Assembly (NCBI GenBank): GCA_963576475.1
Contig: OY754977.1
Span: 11,039,089 to 11,103,088, forward strand
Direction: 5' to 3'
Source of the DNA: Molanna angustata
Taxonomy: Eukaryota > Arthropoda > Insecta > Trichoptera > Molannidae
Length of the DNA stretch: 64,000 bases
The notes beneath the pieces are model-generated. The model was not told where the DNA came from. It saw only the letters and a program-made list of their open reading frames with translations, and made no database searches. Both the position numbers and the translations under genes were made by a program. Shown here piece by piece: positions 1-10,934 of this stretch (position 1 is the first letter of the stretch; each line of letters starts with the position of its first letter).

Positions 1-1842
1 AGGTTATAAAAATTAAGACATAAAATTTGATAAACCTGTAATAAAAATTTGCCAATTATAAATTGTTCCATCTAAGCGCTTCGTGAAATTAACGACAGCG
101 TAAATCGCTGGTTGGTTTTACATTCTTAATTGTATATACCATTAAGTCATAATACTAATATATCCCTTTTTCAACCAGTGTCGATTCAAATAGACATAAT
201 CTATGTAATTTATTTTTGAATGACTGAGCGTATAAAACACTTATAATTCTTGTTTATGGTATAATATTAGTTGTTCTCTGGCAACTCTGATTTTATTTCG
301 CTAAGTTTGCGGCACTGTTTCTCAGATAAATGTCAATAAAGGGAAAGGGTATGCTATTTTGACGGATGTTGTTTTATTTGGTTTTTGCAAAGGAATTTTG
401 TATTGTAAATTTTTATTGTTTTTTTTGCATTTTATTTCAAATTTATGATAACATGTAATTTGTTTTGCGCATATTTAATAAATCAATGCAAAAAATGTTA
501 TTTACAATGTTTCAAATAACCCTTTCAGACCCAGTGTCATTTTTTATATAGACCTGTAATTTTTCCAAAACTATCCATGAAAAAAATTTTTTTTTCACTA
601 AAATGTTTTCAAATGTTGTTAGAACATGTTTCCCTATGATATTTATTTTTTTATCCAATCATATTAATTTGGGTGAGAAAGGGTGAATAGCGCCGTTTAA
701 TGATGCAAGATCATTCTAAGAGCGTTTTTACTGAATTGAAGCCTCTACGTAAGCTCTGTAGGTGCCTTGAGTTCCTGGTTCTTCAATAATATTCTTACTT
801 TTAAAAAATATATCAAAAAAATAAATAATTATATTTGTTTTGTTATTACGCTGTAGTGACATCTCAAAAGAGACGCAGTATATAATAGATAGCAATGAAC
901 GAGGGAAAAACAGTTTCCCGTTGAACCTTGAACAAACATTACTATGAATCAGTCTGGCGAGATAGACAATAATTTAAAAAAATAATAAATACAAATTAAC
1001 GTTTATCGTCACCGCAGTACGTCACACTGTTTGCTCACTCACAATTCAATTCGAAATTTCGGAGAATCGCAAATAATTACACTCTCGACTACATCGGTTA
1101 TTGACCAATCGCCGATGCGGAAAAAATCATTTGCAGCAGTCTTTTTGCCACATCGAAAGAGGCGGAAGATACGTTGTCAAAGTTTTGACACTATTCAAGC
1201 ATAGGAAATCAGTTTAAAAATATCTCCAAAATCTAGAACACACGCCATATTACAAATTGAATAAAAATTAATTCATACACAACAACACAACAATCTTCTG
1301 TTTTTCACACATTATAAGGCAATAAGTGTGCATATTTGTGTACGTGATGTATGCTCAAGGTCATAGACGTGAACAAGAGCCGTAAGTTACCCCGTCTCAA
1401 TCTGTATAGATATTAACGAAAACATTTTATCAAATATTTTTCGTTAATATTAAAGAAAACACATTTACACATTATTCAAATATCTTTCAAAAATTGCATT
1501 GACAAGGGAACTCATAAAGTGATCACGTAAACCAGCCGATGACAGGTCGCAAGCCCTGTAGGTGCCTCGAGTTCCTGGTTCTTCTATAATATCCCAACTT
1601 CGTCTCTATTAAGATGTTAAAAAAATTGTAAAAAAAAAAGAAAACACTATCAAATAGATTCCCTCTAAGTCCGTCATTTTATTTCCTCCTTTCTGTCCTC
1701 ATTGATGTGATCAATGTTCTTTTGAAATGGACCATATACAAATGTATCGAATTAACCCAAAAGTTAACGTTGTTCGGGCTATTTGGACAGATCCTTCACT
1801 GTATACGGATTTAAAAAATAAAAAAAATGAAGGTTAATTTAC
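1..1842. other. Presumed first intron of the furin-like gene
   Basis: No coding exon could be recognised here. The stretch lies downstream (in minus-strand terms) of the furin-like exon and is AT-rich, so it is most simply read as its intron. A segment of about 50 bp occurs twice in direct orientation, near 756-803 and 1554-1602 (shared core TGTAGGTGCC, then GAGTTCCTGGTTCTTC), which looks like a small dispersed repeat. Further furin exons could hide here, but none shows prodomain or protease motifs. Confidence 0.4.
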
Positions 1843-2016
1843 CTGTCCAAGATTGATGAAACCATGTTCCGCCGCCACAGCGTCAGCTACTGGTCTTCCT
1901 CCCTTTATGTGCACAGCCCAAGTGGGAGTAAAATGACCATCTTGACACAGGACACCATTCAACACCACTAAAGCCACAAATAAGCTACCACAAAACACTA
2001 CACCTTGGCACAACAT
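1843..2016 (-). CDS. Furin-like proprotein convertase, first coding exon
   Basis: Furin-family convertases are calcium-dependent subtilisin-type serine proteases that cleave precursors at dibasic sites in the secretory pathway. This exon encodes 58 residues. A hydrophobic signal peptide (about residues 1-23, starting MLCQGVVFCG and ending before QDGHF) is followed by the start of the S8 prodomain, with TWAVHIKGG and then AAEHGFINLGQ. The WAV-I-GG and HGF-NLGQ pattern is typical of furin prodomains. The exon ends directly after NLGQ in phase 0 at a GTAAAT donor (1842 downward), the same place where vertebrate furin genes have an intron. An in-frame ATG at 2070 would add 18 Cys/Val-rich residues encoded partly by an ACACAC tract; I chose the ATG at 2016 because it starts directly at the hydrophobic signal peptide. 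The remaining prodomain, catalytic and P domains are not visible. Fur1 versus Fur2 cannot be decided. Confidence 0.8.
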
Positions 2017-2070
2017 CGTCTTTGTGTGTCGCACGCACACACACACACGCAAACTATTTTTGAAATACAC

Positions 2071-3116
2071 TAATTAACTATCAAACAAACAACGAATCAC
2101 AAAATTTATTATGAGTCAATTTAATTAATTGATAAATGTATTTTAAAATTTGGCACAAAATACGTCAAGTTATTATTTAAAAAATAAATTAATCTTTGTT
2201 GTGGTTAAATTATCAAATTTACTGTCATATCGATAAAAATTTAACGAACGGTTTATGAACTGATCACATTTTTGATTCGACGATGTGATTGTTGTAAAAA
2301 GACCAATCATTGAAACGACGTTATCTCGTACAAGAACTAACGTACATAGCTCTCGAGTTCTGTGATTCTTGTGGCGTAAACAATGCCCTAATCGATGAGA
2401 ATAGAAGAGAATAGTATCCGAATAGAAGAAGCGAAATTAAGTGTGAAGGTACTTGAAACAGATCTGTTATCAAATTGAGAATAAAATCCGTCTTAAATCA
2501 TTAAATCGTTTGAAAATCTGGTACTGTACAAAAGGGCTAATTCGAAATATATTCAGACTATTTACAAAGATGTCGATAGATGGCGTATGACGATATTTTT
2601 CACATTTTAATTGTCGTTTCTTAATATTAATTTTCCTCTTGACCCCAGCGAGCCGTTGCTGCCACGTGACGTTACGACATCTCGGAGAATCTGAAACAAG
2701 AGAAAAAAAATAATGGTTTTATTTTTTTATTGAAAGTTTATATAATTCCAGAGATGGAGAGGAATGGCGGATGACCGATATATGTATAACGAAATTCGCC
2801 TTGAGCACATTTCTTATGTTTCACTTATAAGTTTGAATCTATTTCGTTATTAACCCATAGGTACCTACGGCAAAGACATCACCCTGGGCGTAGTAATTCT
2901 ATGAAAAATACATATTACATTACACCGCGGATATTAGTAAAGGTTCGTAGATATATAAAAACGAGTGGGTTGCGGCCAACGCTAAACTACTCAATAACAA
3001 GTCATTCTATAAAGTATTCAAATTTTGTATTGAAAATATTCAACATTTTCATGAAATGAGATTTTAAATTTATGTTTTATTTAAATATTTTATTACAAAA
3101 AATTGATAATTCTTCG
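2071..3116. other. AT-rich region upstream of the furin-like exon
   Basis: This is the 5' side of the minus-strand furin-like exon and would hold its 5' untranslated sequence or an upstream intron and promoter. I see no convincing TATA box or initiator that I can place, no open frame and no recognised repeat. Confidence 0.3.
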
Positions 3117-3485
3117 ATGCCATTTTATGAAAGTGATGTGCCTTATTACCAATAGGAAAATAAAAATTGAAGTTTCCTGATCTTGGGGTAACTTTGAAAT
3201 ATTTGATAGTTAAAAAAATTGAGAAGTACTATTCAGATATCCTTCAAAATCTAATGGAGTCTAAGCGAGTATTAGATATTGAAGGAATTTAATGAGTACT
3301 TTAGTCTATAATCGAGAAAGTAAAATAAACACGCCGTACATAGCACACACACAGATACATTGTGATGAAACTTTTAGAATACAATTGCAGCATGATACTG
3401 GTTGACAATCTGCAATAAAAAATAACCTTAAAATTGCGAAATCATAACTCCCCACATATCCCTTTGGGTTAGTGAGGAGTATAAA
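3117..3485 (-). repeat. Dispersed repeat B, copy 1
   Basis: This matches, in reverse orientation, 40560-40960 and 55030-55460. Shared landmarks are the CACAATGTATCT segment, a CA/GT-rich stretch, and an ACTCC...GGAGT hairpin at one end. No coding potential is seen. The end hairpin plus internal dinucleotide tract suggests a non-autonomous rolling-circle (Helentron-like) family, but that is inference. Confidence 0.6.
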
Positions 3486-3751
3486 ACTAAATCTTAAATA
3501 AATAATAATAATAATACTTATTACTTTTTGCTGTTATGTTTAGCAAAGATCGTCAGAGTACGAAATGAAGACACAATAAAAGAATGTAAGATGAAGAAAG
3601 ATGTAATTAACAGAATGAAAGTTAGGATTCTGAAGATGTGCCTTGCACGAAACGCGTCAATAATCAAATAAATTTCAATAGAACAAATATCATGTATTTT
3701 TTATTATACATTGGTAATACGTATATCTCAGCCTCATCGCTCAGCCATCAT

Positions 3752-3930
3752 CGGCCTTCGTGGCTCAGTTGGTTAGGAATCTGCCTGCTGATCCAAGGGT
3801 TCCGGGTTCGATTCCCGGTGGAGACACAGTTTTTTTGAATAGTGTTTTCAGTTTGGATCTGTGAGACGATAAATATCGTAAGTCTCCAGAATTTAGCAAC
3901 TTGTTATTGGGTGCATATTAAATAATTAAT
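3752..3930 (+). mobile_element. tRNA-derived SINE, family 1, copy 1
   Basis: The head has RNA polymerase III promoter boxes: A box TGGCTCAGTTGG at 3761-3772 and a perfect B box GGTTCGATTCC at 3805-3815. The body holds a short stem (GAGAC...GTCTC around 3863-3885) and ends near TTATTGGGTGC. It is not a functional tRNA gene because no clover-leaf with an anticodon arm follows from the sequence. Copies with the same body occur at 3985-4115, 8751-8922 and 33907-34070. Confidence 0.8.
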
Positions 3931-3984
3931 TGACATAGCACCTGTTAGTTGCCTGAGAAGCTACGCAAAATAAAATAAATAAAG

Positions 3985-4115
3985 TATCTACTGATCCGAA
4001 GGTCCCCGGTTCGATTCCCGTTAGAAACACAATTTTTAACTGTGTTTTGAGTGTGGCTTTGTGAGACATTAATGTCGTAAGTCTCCAGAATGTGGCAACT
4101 TGTTATTGGGTGCGT
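3985..4115 (+). mobile_element. 5'-truncated SINE, family 1, copy 2
   Basis: It starts inside the tRNA-like head just before the B box (GGTTCGATTCC) and continues through the same body and TTATTGGGTGC end as the copy 55 bp upstream. The A box is missing, so it should lack a complete internal promoter. Two copies this close in the same orientation suggest a local duplication or repeated insertion. Confidence 0.75.
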
Positions 4116-4674
4116 GTGGTCTTGCATTAGTTCATCAGTGATAATCAGCCACATAGGACTCGTCCTAGCAAAAAGTATTCCAAAATATGAAAGGAATATA
4201 CTTCACAACAGGCGTAATGCTCTGAAAAATAAACCATATAAACCAATCACAGTTCAGATGAACAACTTCAAAATTCATAACGACTAAAACAGATTTCGAT
4301 ATTTTTTGTACAGACGTAAAATAACATTTTCCTCAAAAACAAAACGTATCATGCCGAAGATTAAATATCACAGCGGGAGAAAAACCATAACAAATATAAA
4401 ATAACATTCGGAATGAACATCGCACTGAAGTATAACAATGCGGAAACCAGTGAAAACGAAATAAAGTTGGGAAGTAAAATAAGGAACGGCATTACACATC
4501 CTAGGATTTTGCAGGAGAACTCGGAAAGAATCGTAACAATCCAAAAATATGTGCATTAAAAAGTGAAAACCCGAGCGAGCAGAGTACCTACCAACCTACG
4601 AATTGGGACGCAATGAACCGAATATAAAATAGGGACAAGGACATATTAGCCTCACATATTCTTCGTTTGAGAAT
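4116..4674. other. Unassigned AT-rich sequence
   Basis: I see only short open frames without recognisable motifs. No repeat relation to the rest of the window was found. Confidence 0.25.
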
Positions 4675-4875
4675 TGAGCGACACTACCAAGCAGATAGAA
4701 TTTCCTTATTTGGGGTAGTCAGACTCCTCACGTCCATGGATCGTCTCATACTGGCTCCTCTATTATTCGTACTTCTAACGTCTCCGTGATCGTCTAAGTG
4801 ACCTCATTTTAAACGCGTCAATTCTACTTTCATTCGTCTTCTGCCATGCCCGTGTCTCACTAGCGTACATAAGAA
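4675..4875 (-). pseudogene. RTE-type LINE fragment (reverse transcriptase C-terminal region)
   Basis: The minus strand reads, with frameshifts, LMYASETRAWQKTNESRID then FKMRSLRR, followed after a deletion by MRRSMDV. This is the order seen at the C-terminal end of RTE-type non-LTR retrotransposon polyproteins (Y-SETW, then EMRSLR, then M-R-MDV). It is broken, internally deleted and inactive. Relatives occur at 10935-11690, 34735-35115, 36240-36495 and 36920-37110. Confidence 0.65.
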
Positions 4876-6069
4876 TATGCTAGTGTAAGTATTTCAGAAC
4901 CTAATTGTGATATAAAAACATTATTTACAACACAATTTATGCACAACAACGACATTTAATGACAAAAATACACAAAAACGGTTCATTTAAAAAAAACTTA
5001 CACATATTTATATATTTGTGCATTTTTCCTGACATTAGTTCTACCTGGAACATGGATACCCACTAGGTTAACAAGCTGCGAGTCGATGGCTCCGTTCAGT
5101 AATGTATGCAGCAGCGATTGGTCATGTTAGACTCTTCTACATTCGAAAGTATCAAGTCTGTGATATTTTAGTGATTCCCGATAGTCAGTAAAATTCAAAT
5201 GAAATTTTTGATTTACATCATTAACGAATTTATGGTGTACCTACTTTTTCTATTCTATTGAAGTGAATTGCATATAATGGGGACCAAAATTGTGGGCAAA
5301 ATTCAAGGTGAGTGTATATAAGTTGTGTAACATACTATTTGCTTTGCAAATTATATTATTAATGTTATTTATGTAAATATTATCAATATAAATACTTTGT
5401 TATTAATGTTATCAATTTAAATATTATGAATGTAAATGCTATATTATTATTGCAAGAGTCTTGAAGATGCCCTAACAAGGTGAAATAGCTATTGACCAAT
5501 AAACAATATACGTAGAATCTAAAACATACTGTTTTATTTTTTAATTTAAATTAAAATGGAATTCTACAAAGTAAATTATTCACAATTACATAAATATAAA
5601 TCTTTGTTACAATGCACTTTGTTTCCATTTCAAACAGTCGACTGATCCTCCTTAGGGCGGTATGACGGAAGAAACAAGCGTCGGTGACAAACCTCCGCGG
5701 CAAAATGTCGGCCAAGCAATGAACCGTAACGGTGAGGATATAAAATCCATAATGGCGGCATAAAGTCCCGCTCTGCGGATGCTAAATGCGAACTTCAATA
5801 AAAACAATAGTGAAAATAGTCCCAGGGATTTATTGAGGAAGCATTTTATTGGCTGCCGACGTAATTTGATTCCGATACAATTTCATAACCGCGACGACAG
5901 TTTGCCTAAGATTACCCAGCAAAGTGCCAGTAGGCCGATGTGGAAATAAAACGAGTACATAGTCATCACATTTTATGTTGTTGCATACCGATATCGTCAC
6001 ACACTGTAACGGTTAATAAATCTGAATCAAATCGGCCTATATTCAATTCGCTAGTTATGTAAACCAATA
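4876..6069. other. Unassigned region with a GC-richer patch at 5640-5960
   Basis: Mostly AT-rich with nothing recognisable. The patch near 5640-5800 is less AT-rich and contains a 33-codon ATG frame at 5662 (MTEETSVGDKPPRQNVG...) ending in a stop. It resembles the start of a mobile-element open frame more than a host exon, but I do not recognise it. Confidence 0.2.
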
Positions 6070-7640
6070 TTGAATTTTTTTGGAGAACTTGAATCAGTTT
6101 GCTCGTTGTGTGTTCGATTTTCAAATACAAAAATAGCACTGCAAAATTTTCAAAGGATTTGAATCAGTTTGCTAGTTATATACTAGTTGCATGTAACACA
6201 TGAGATCCAACTGTCGGTGGCGATAGTATGCATAATCAAAGAATACGTACCAAACTATAAACAACACAAATTAATAAATATTTGAAGATATTTTATTTTC
6301 TATATAAAACATGTAGGTATGTTTGTCACGATAGGATAGTATGGAGGTCAGTCTGTTTTTCCTACACAGAATATGAAAACAGTATGATGGTATGTATGTA
6401 TGTTTGGAGATTTAAGTATCAAACTATTAAGTCTTCTTACATATTGTGTATAGGCGACTACCATACAAATTGTATGAAGTGATGTCGTCACTAAATTCAA
6501 TTTTTATAAAAATTGTTAAAAAAAATTGAGATGTGACAATGTTTATATTTTTTATATAAAATTAAATTATCTAGTTGGGGTGTTTCGGCTTTTTTCGATT
6601 TTTTTTTTAAAATTTGGAAATATAGGCAGATAAACTCATAAATTTTTCATAAAAAAAATATTTTTCTTAATAAAAAATGTTTAAGAAACCCTGGAATTTT
6701 TTTGAAAAAACTAATTTGAGATTTTGTATTTGTCTATCTATATACCTACCAATTTTCAGCGTTCTAGCTTTTATGGTTTCTGAGATATATGGAAAAATAA
6801 AGTAAAAATTCAAAAGTCGATAACCCCTGACTGAAACAAAAATTCACAATTCTGAGTATAAAAGTTTTGTAGGCCTATAACTGTTTATATATTCTGAAAA
6901 TTTGGGCTCTGTAAATTGAGCGGATCAAAAGTTATAAGGGGGGGACAGACAGACACACACACACACACAGACACACACACAGCTACACACACAGACACAC
7001 ACCCACACAAAACTCACATAAAATGTTCTACTCCGAATTCTGAGTAAATCCATGTATGGGAACATATATGCTGCGAGGCCTCTAGTTGGTGTTATTAGCA
7101 TGCAAAAAGTCCACTACACCATACAAAATTTCCCTTCGTACACGCATCTTGACTTAATAATGTCGATTCATTAAGATAATTGAATTCTCATGAACGAATC
7201 GACAGTTGGATTATATGTTCGATTTTCAAACACACAAAAGAATCTTAAAAATTGTTCAAATAATTCATATATTGAATTGTATCTGCTAATAATGAATGAC
7301 TTTGCTAATAAAATTATTTTTATTCGATTTTCAAAAACAATAATAAAAATTGTTCAAAGAATTTGATTCAGTCATCATTCACTTTGCTAATGTGTTCGAT
7401 TTTCAAAAACAACAGCAATATATAAAACTTTTTGATGGATTGGATCAGTTCGCTAGTAAGTATGTGTTCCATTTTCAAACACAAAAAGAATACTATAAAT
7501 CGATCAAAGAATTGATTTCTCGAATTGTATCTGCTTATAATAACTTTGCTTATTAATTTTGTGTTCGATTTTCAAATACAAAGACGACATTGAAAACAGT
7601 TCGAAAAATGTAAATCATTATTCAAATTCGCGATTTCTTG
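6070..7640. repeat. Degenerate minisatellite interrupted by a Helentron-like insertion
   Basis: Units of about 70-105 bp contain GTTCGATTTTCAAA followed by TTGAATCAGTTTGCTAGT-like ends. They occur at about 6070-6180 and again from about 7213 to 7640 (repeated near 7216, 7325, 7399, 7465 and 7560). The intervening kilobase is repeat A copy 1, so the older tandem array was split by that insertion. Confidence 0.6.
6182..7210 (+). mobile_element. Repeat A (Helentron-like non-autonomous element), copy 1
   Basis: It begins ACTAGTTGCATGTAACACATGAG and soon after carries TCCAACTGTCG; it ends with a hairpin (about 7162-7204) followed by TCGACAGTTGGA, the inverse of the 5' subterminal motif. An (AC)n microsatellite lies at about 6950-7010. 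Subterminal inverted repeats, an internal microsatellite and a 3' hairpin are the hallmarks of DINE/HINE-type Helentron-derived elements. There is no coding potential. Related copies: 17633-18650, 18710-19696, 53958-54916, part of 31715-32342 and 56455-57145. The class assignment is inference; the repeat family itself is directly visible. Confidence 0.7.
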
Positions 7641-8640
7641 TTGATTTATTCGTGTTTTGTAAACCCAAATAATACCTCATACTACTTCACATTTTATAGA
7701 GATAAAATTGCTAGCTACAATCCACTAGATTATTTACCTATACATATATAAAGAATTCAAAAATAATTAATATGAAATAAAGTTAAATGAGTCATGTTAA
7801 TAATGTAACATGAATGTAAATGCGTTATTTCAATATCCATGTTAATTAATGTAGCAGAAAATTTTACATGAATATATTTTGTACTTACCTATGTATGTAG
7901 TGTAGGTATACCAGAGAGTAAGGTTGGTGGGTAGTCGTGTAGTTATTATTTCTGATATTATGCAACAATATTGCATATTACAATTTTGGTCAATTCTGTA
8001 AATTATAATCGTTGGTTGCCCACCATTTATCATCATGATAGTGTGTAGTTCGCATTATATAATGCCAATGTAACAATAAACTCACACTAGGGGGGGGGGC
8101 TTAGCGCCATCTTTGTGCAATGTGACAATTTGATATAATGTACAGTACGTCATGCCATGTACATTGCGCTGTACGCAAAAAACATACTTAAGAGGCTATA
8201 TAGTATAATATTTTGAAATACTTTCCCTAATACCCTCAAAAGATTAAAAAAGATCGTCTTTTAAATAAGGAACAGTTTGTATGTACACCTTTATTCTATT
8301 GCATGAGTTTTTTGAATTTTGAATTTGTTTAATACTTTTCTTGTAAAATTAATTTTAGTAAAACCCTTTTATATTTTTTATTGTAACTAAAAAACTACAT
8401 GGCCTATGGAGTAGATTTTTACTTCAATAGAAAGAGAATATGAAAATCTACCGGCTGAGTTCTTTATTATTATAATATTTTAATAACTAATCTTGCCTTA
8501 ATTCTTAAAAAAAACCATTTAGCCTACTGTAGCCTATGAAGTAGAATATTACCAAAACAATTAGATTTAACTTTTTGATCGTCAGTTCTTGATGGAATTC
8601 CATTTAAATTAATTTATATTTTTAATAAATAAAAATAAAA
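7641..8640. other. Unassigned AT-rich sequence
   Basis: No gene or named repeat is supported. A run of G bases lies at about 8091-8099. Confidence 0.25.
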
Positions 8641-8659
8641 AATAAAAAAAACTTGTTTA

Positions 8660-8740
8660 GAATCAATTCCACTATTTATTTAAGGACTACAACCTACAAC
8701 CGGTTTCGTGCTAAGCACATTTTCAAGTAGTCCACCAAAA
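8660..8740 (-). mobile_element. Penelope-type 3' end remnant
   Basis: On the minus strand a GTGC...GCAC stem is followed by CGAAACCGGTT, the same arrangement as in the inverted arms of the Penelope-like element at 26.6-29.2 kb. The upstream CUGANGA-type core is degenerate here. A SINE begins immediately to the right at 8751. Confidence 0.45.
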
Positions 8741-8750
8741 CAACATTTGT

Positions 8751-8922
8751 AGGCCTTCGTAGCTCAGTTTGGTTAGGTATATGACTGCTGATCTAAAGGT
8801 CCTGGGTTCGATTTCCGGTGGAGACACAGTTTCTAATTGTGTTTTGAGTCTGGATCTGTGTGACAATTAATATCGTAAGTTTCCAGAAATTGGCAACATG
8901 TTCTTGGGCACCTAAATGTTGA
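8751..8922 (+). mobile_element. tRNA-derived SINE, family 1, copy 3
   Basis: It starts AGGCCTTCGTAGCTCAG with the A box TAGCTCAGTTTGG and B box GGTTCGATTTCC (one change from consensus). The body and the TTCTTGGGCAC end correspond to the copy at 3752. It sits directly beside the Penelope-type remnant. Confidence 0.75.
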
Positions 8923-9969
8923 ATTACCTTATTTGACAAAAAAAAATCATAATTTAAATGTAAATGTTATAATAGGAAATATTGCTACGAGTTTCAGAGG
9001 TGACCCACCTTCATAATACTTATTGAGAGATAAAATAACAGTCTGTCCCTTTAGTTGATAAAGTGTTCAATAAATTAATCAAGTTCTTACTCAACAAAAA
9101 TAAAGATTCATTTTAGACTATATTTAACAGACTTATTTTATTTCAACTGCTTCTTAACAATTCTGCAAAGCTCTGCAAGGTCCAAGAATCTTATAAAATT
9201 TAATTATTCCTTTATGCAGTGTTTTACAAGTGGCCCAAATCAGTCCCTGTAAACAATACCTACATTATTTATTTCCATTTTTATAGCGCGTGAAAATCAC
9301 TAGAAAAAGACAAAAAGACAGACAAGTGAAATATCAAAATGCCATGTACCATACAAAAAACCTGTACTTCGTGGTGATTTCACTGTTACTTCAACAACGA
9401 AATCCGTCAGGTGTTTTTTTTTTTTTGTGAAATTACAAGGTCAACAGACGTCACAATCCTAAATACATCTCGTAGTTCGCACTAAGTCTCCCCATAGCAT
9501 ACACAATGTAGGTACAGTTTCTACCAGGACGACATAGGATAATGTAATTATGAAATTCCATAACATAACCAACTACTACACATACTATATTATTTATTAT
9601 ACCATATACATATGTATATAATGCACACGATACACCTGGATACAGAAGATAAGCCTACAATACAGATAGTGCCAAATCTACATAATTAGTTTGCAAATAA
9701 TTTACACAGGCCCAATCAATATGTAAGAAGCATATATTATGTGCTTACAAAGTACTTGATATTACTAATGACTATGTACTTGAAAATATAATTCATACAT
9801 ATCAATCGCACTCTATCTCACACACGTTAGAGGTGAAAACTAAGCCACTCTAATATCTGTCAAAGAAAAACAAAACATATTCCACATCACACAAACATGT
9901 ACCTTCTTCTTTTTTAAGGGTTTTGATCACCTTTACCAGTATTCAAACAAACATTCCTTCATGTTTCAG
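8923..9969. other. Unassigned AT-rich sequence before the candidate exon
   Basis: If the exon at 9970 is real, this would be intron. No exon-like open segment with splice sites was recognised. Confidence 0.25.
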
Positions 9970-10075
9970 ATCTTCAACATGGACTGTCTGATGGACAATT
10001 CCAACTATTCCTGCGTCTCTCAGGACAATCCCATTGGATCCACCATTATGTCCAACACATCCCTCATCGTTGAAT
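9970..10075 (+). CDS. Candidate internal exon of an immunoglobulin-domain protein
   Basis: A 106-bp segment, markedly less AT-rich than its surroundings, is bounded by an acceptor (ATGTTTCAG) and a consensus donor (GTGAGTAAAG). Only one frame is open through it. It reads IFNMDCLMDNSNYSCVSQDN then PIGSTIMSNTSLIVE. The Y-S-C, N-P-I-G and T-S-L-I-V-E pattern fits the F and G strands of an Ig-like domain of a secreted or cell-surface protein. The exon ends in phase 1, common at Ig domain boundaries. No neighbouring exon of the same gene was recognised. A retained fragment of a dead gene, or chance, cannot be excluded. Confidence 0.45.
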
Positions 10076-10216
10076 GTGAGTAAAGTCTTTATATATTATA
10101 TTAAATGGGTTCAACAACGTATCAAAAACGGTCTCCATTTTTATTCCTCTTTTTTAATATTTTCGTTATTATGTAAGAACGTATTTACTGACGTTAATAT
10201 GTTTGATTTCTTTATT

Positions 10217-10305
10217 TAAAATGGAATCTATTAATTTACTGTCGTACCCATTATTATATGCAATTTGTTTTATTGTATTTAACTCTTTATTTATTAAGAC
10301 CATTT
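10217..10305 (-). pseudogene. Penelope-like polyprotein fragment
   Basis: The minus strand encodes KELNTIKQIAYNNGYDSKL followed by IDSILNKEI. This corresponds residue by residue to KELNTIKQIARNNGYKDEM then VNNILNKKI (about residues 404-432) of the Penelope-like protein at 26.9-28.7 kb. Flanking codons contain stops. It faces away from a hammerhead-like motif on the other strand at 10339, mimicking the inverted layout of the larger copy. Confidence 0.8.
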
Positions 10306-10338
10306 TATTTTACCGTTAGAACGTTAAACTAAACGTTC

Positions 10339-10371
10339 CTGAGGAGGGAACGGTTAGTTCCGAAACTGGTC
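10339..10371 (+). ncRNA. Hammerhead-like motif of a Penelope-type 3' end
   Basis: The conserved-core order is present: CTGAGGA (10339-10345), helix II GGAAC/GTTCC (10347-10351 with 10357-10361), GAAA (10362-10365), a short ACT/GGT helix III and cleavage-site C at 10371. One extra base separates the first core block from helix II, and helix I pairing is weak. Penelope-like elements are known to carry such motifs. Activity is doubtful. Confidence 0.5.
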
Positions 10372-10399
10372 GCAAATTCAATCGATATGTGGTGTAAAA

Positions 10400-10930
10400 A
10401 TATTTAAATTAATTTCATTTAATTTATTCATACAAATATTGACGACATTACAATAATAATTGAATCTGCAATGCCCCACTAGGCAAAAAACCTGTGCCGG
10501 TGCCAAAGCATCTCGAGACACTGACATATAAGTAGTTAATTTTTGTTTACAAAATTTAATATAAATATATATGTAAGTTTAAAATATAGTTAATTTCTTG
10601 AATCTAGAGTTTCATTCATAGTTAATTTCTGTTAAAATGTAACACAAAGATAAAATCACGATTTTCGATAATAGAGAATAAATTTATTTAAATTCATTTC
10701 TCACACAGACATTGCTTCTCTGGGCTGGAAACATTGGTTATTTAGAAGAAATGACAATAAACTTTCCAATTGCGCAGGTTGCAAGGAAGTGAACTTTAAC
10801 CCCCTTTTTTATAACTTCCCGACCATTAAAAGCTCTGAAACTTTCAGAATTTGTGTATTCCCGATGACAGTGACATTTTGATAAAATTGAATCATTATTT
10901 CATATAAAACGAATAATTTTTTCAAAACGC
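10400..10930. other. Unassigned AT-rich sequence
   Basis: I see no supported gene or repeat here. Confidence 0.2.
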
Positions 10931-10934
10931 CTTG

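Noticed and set aside
3752..3830. A tRNA gene, because of perfect A and B boxes
   Set aside because: No acceptor and anticodon stems can be formed in register, and the sequence continues into a body shared by three other copies; it is a SINE.
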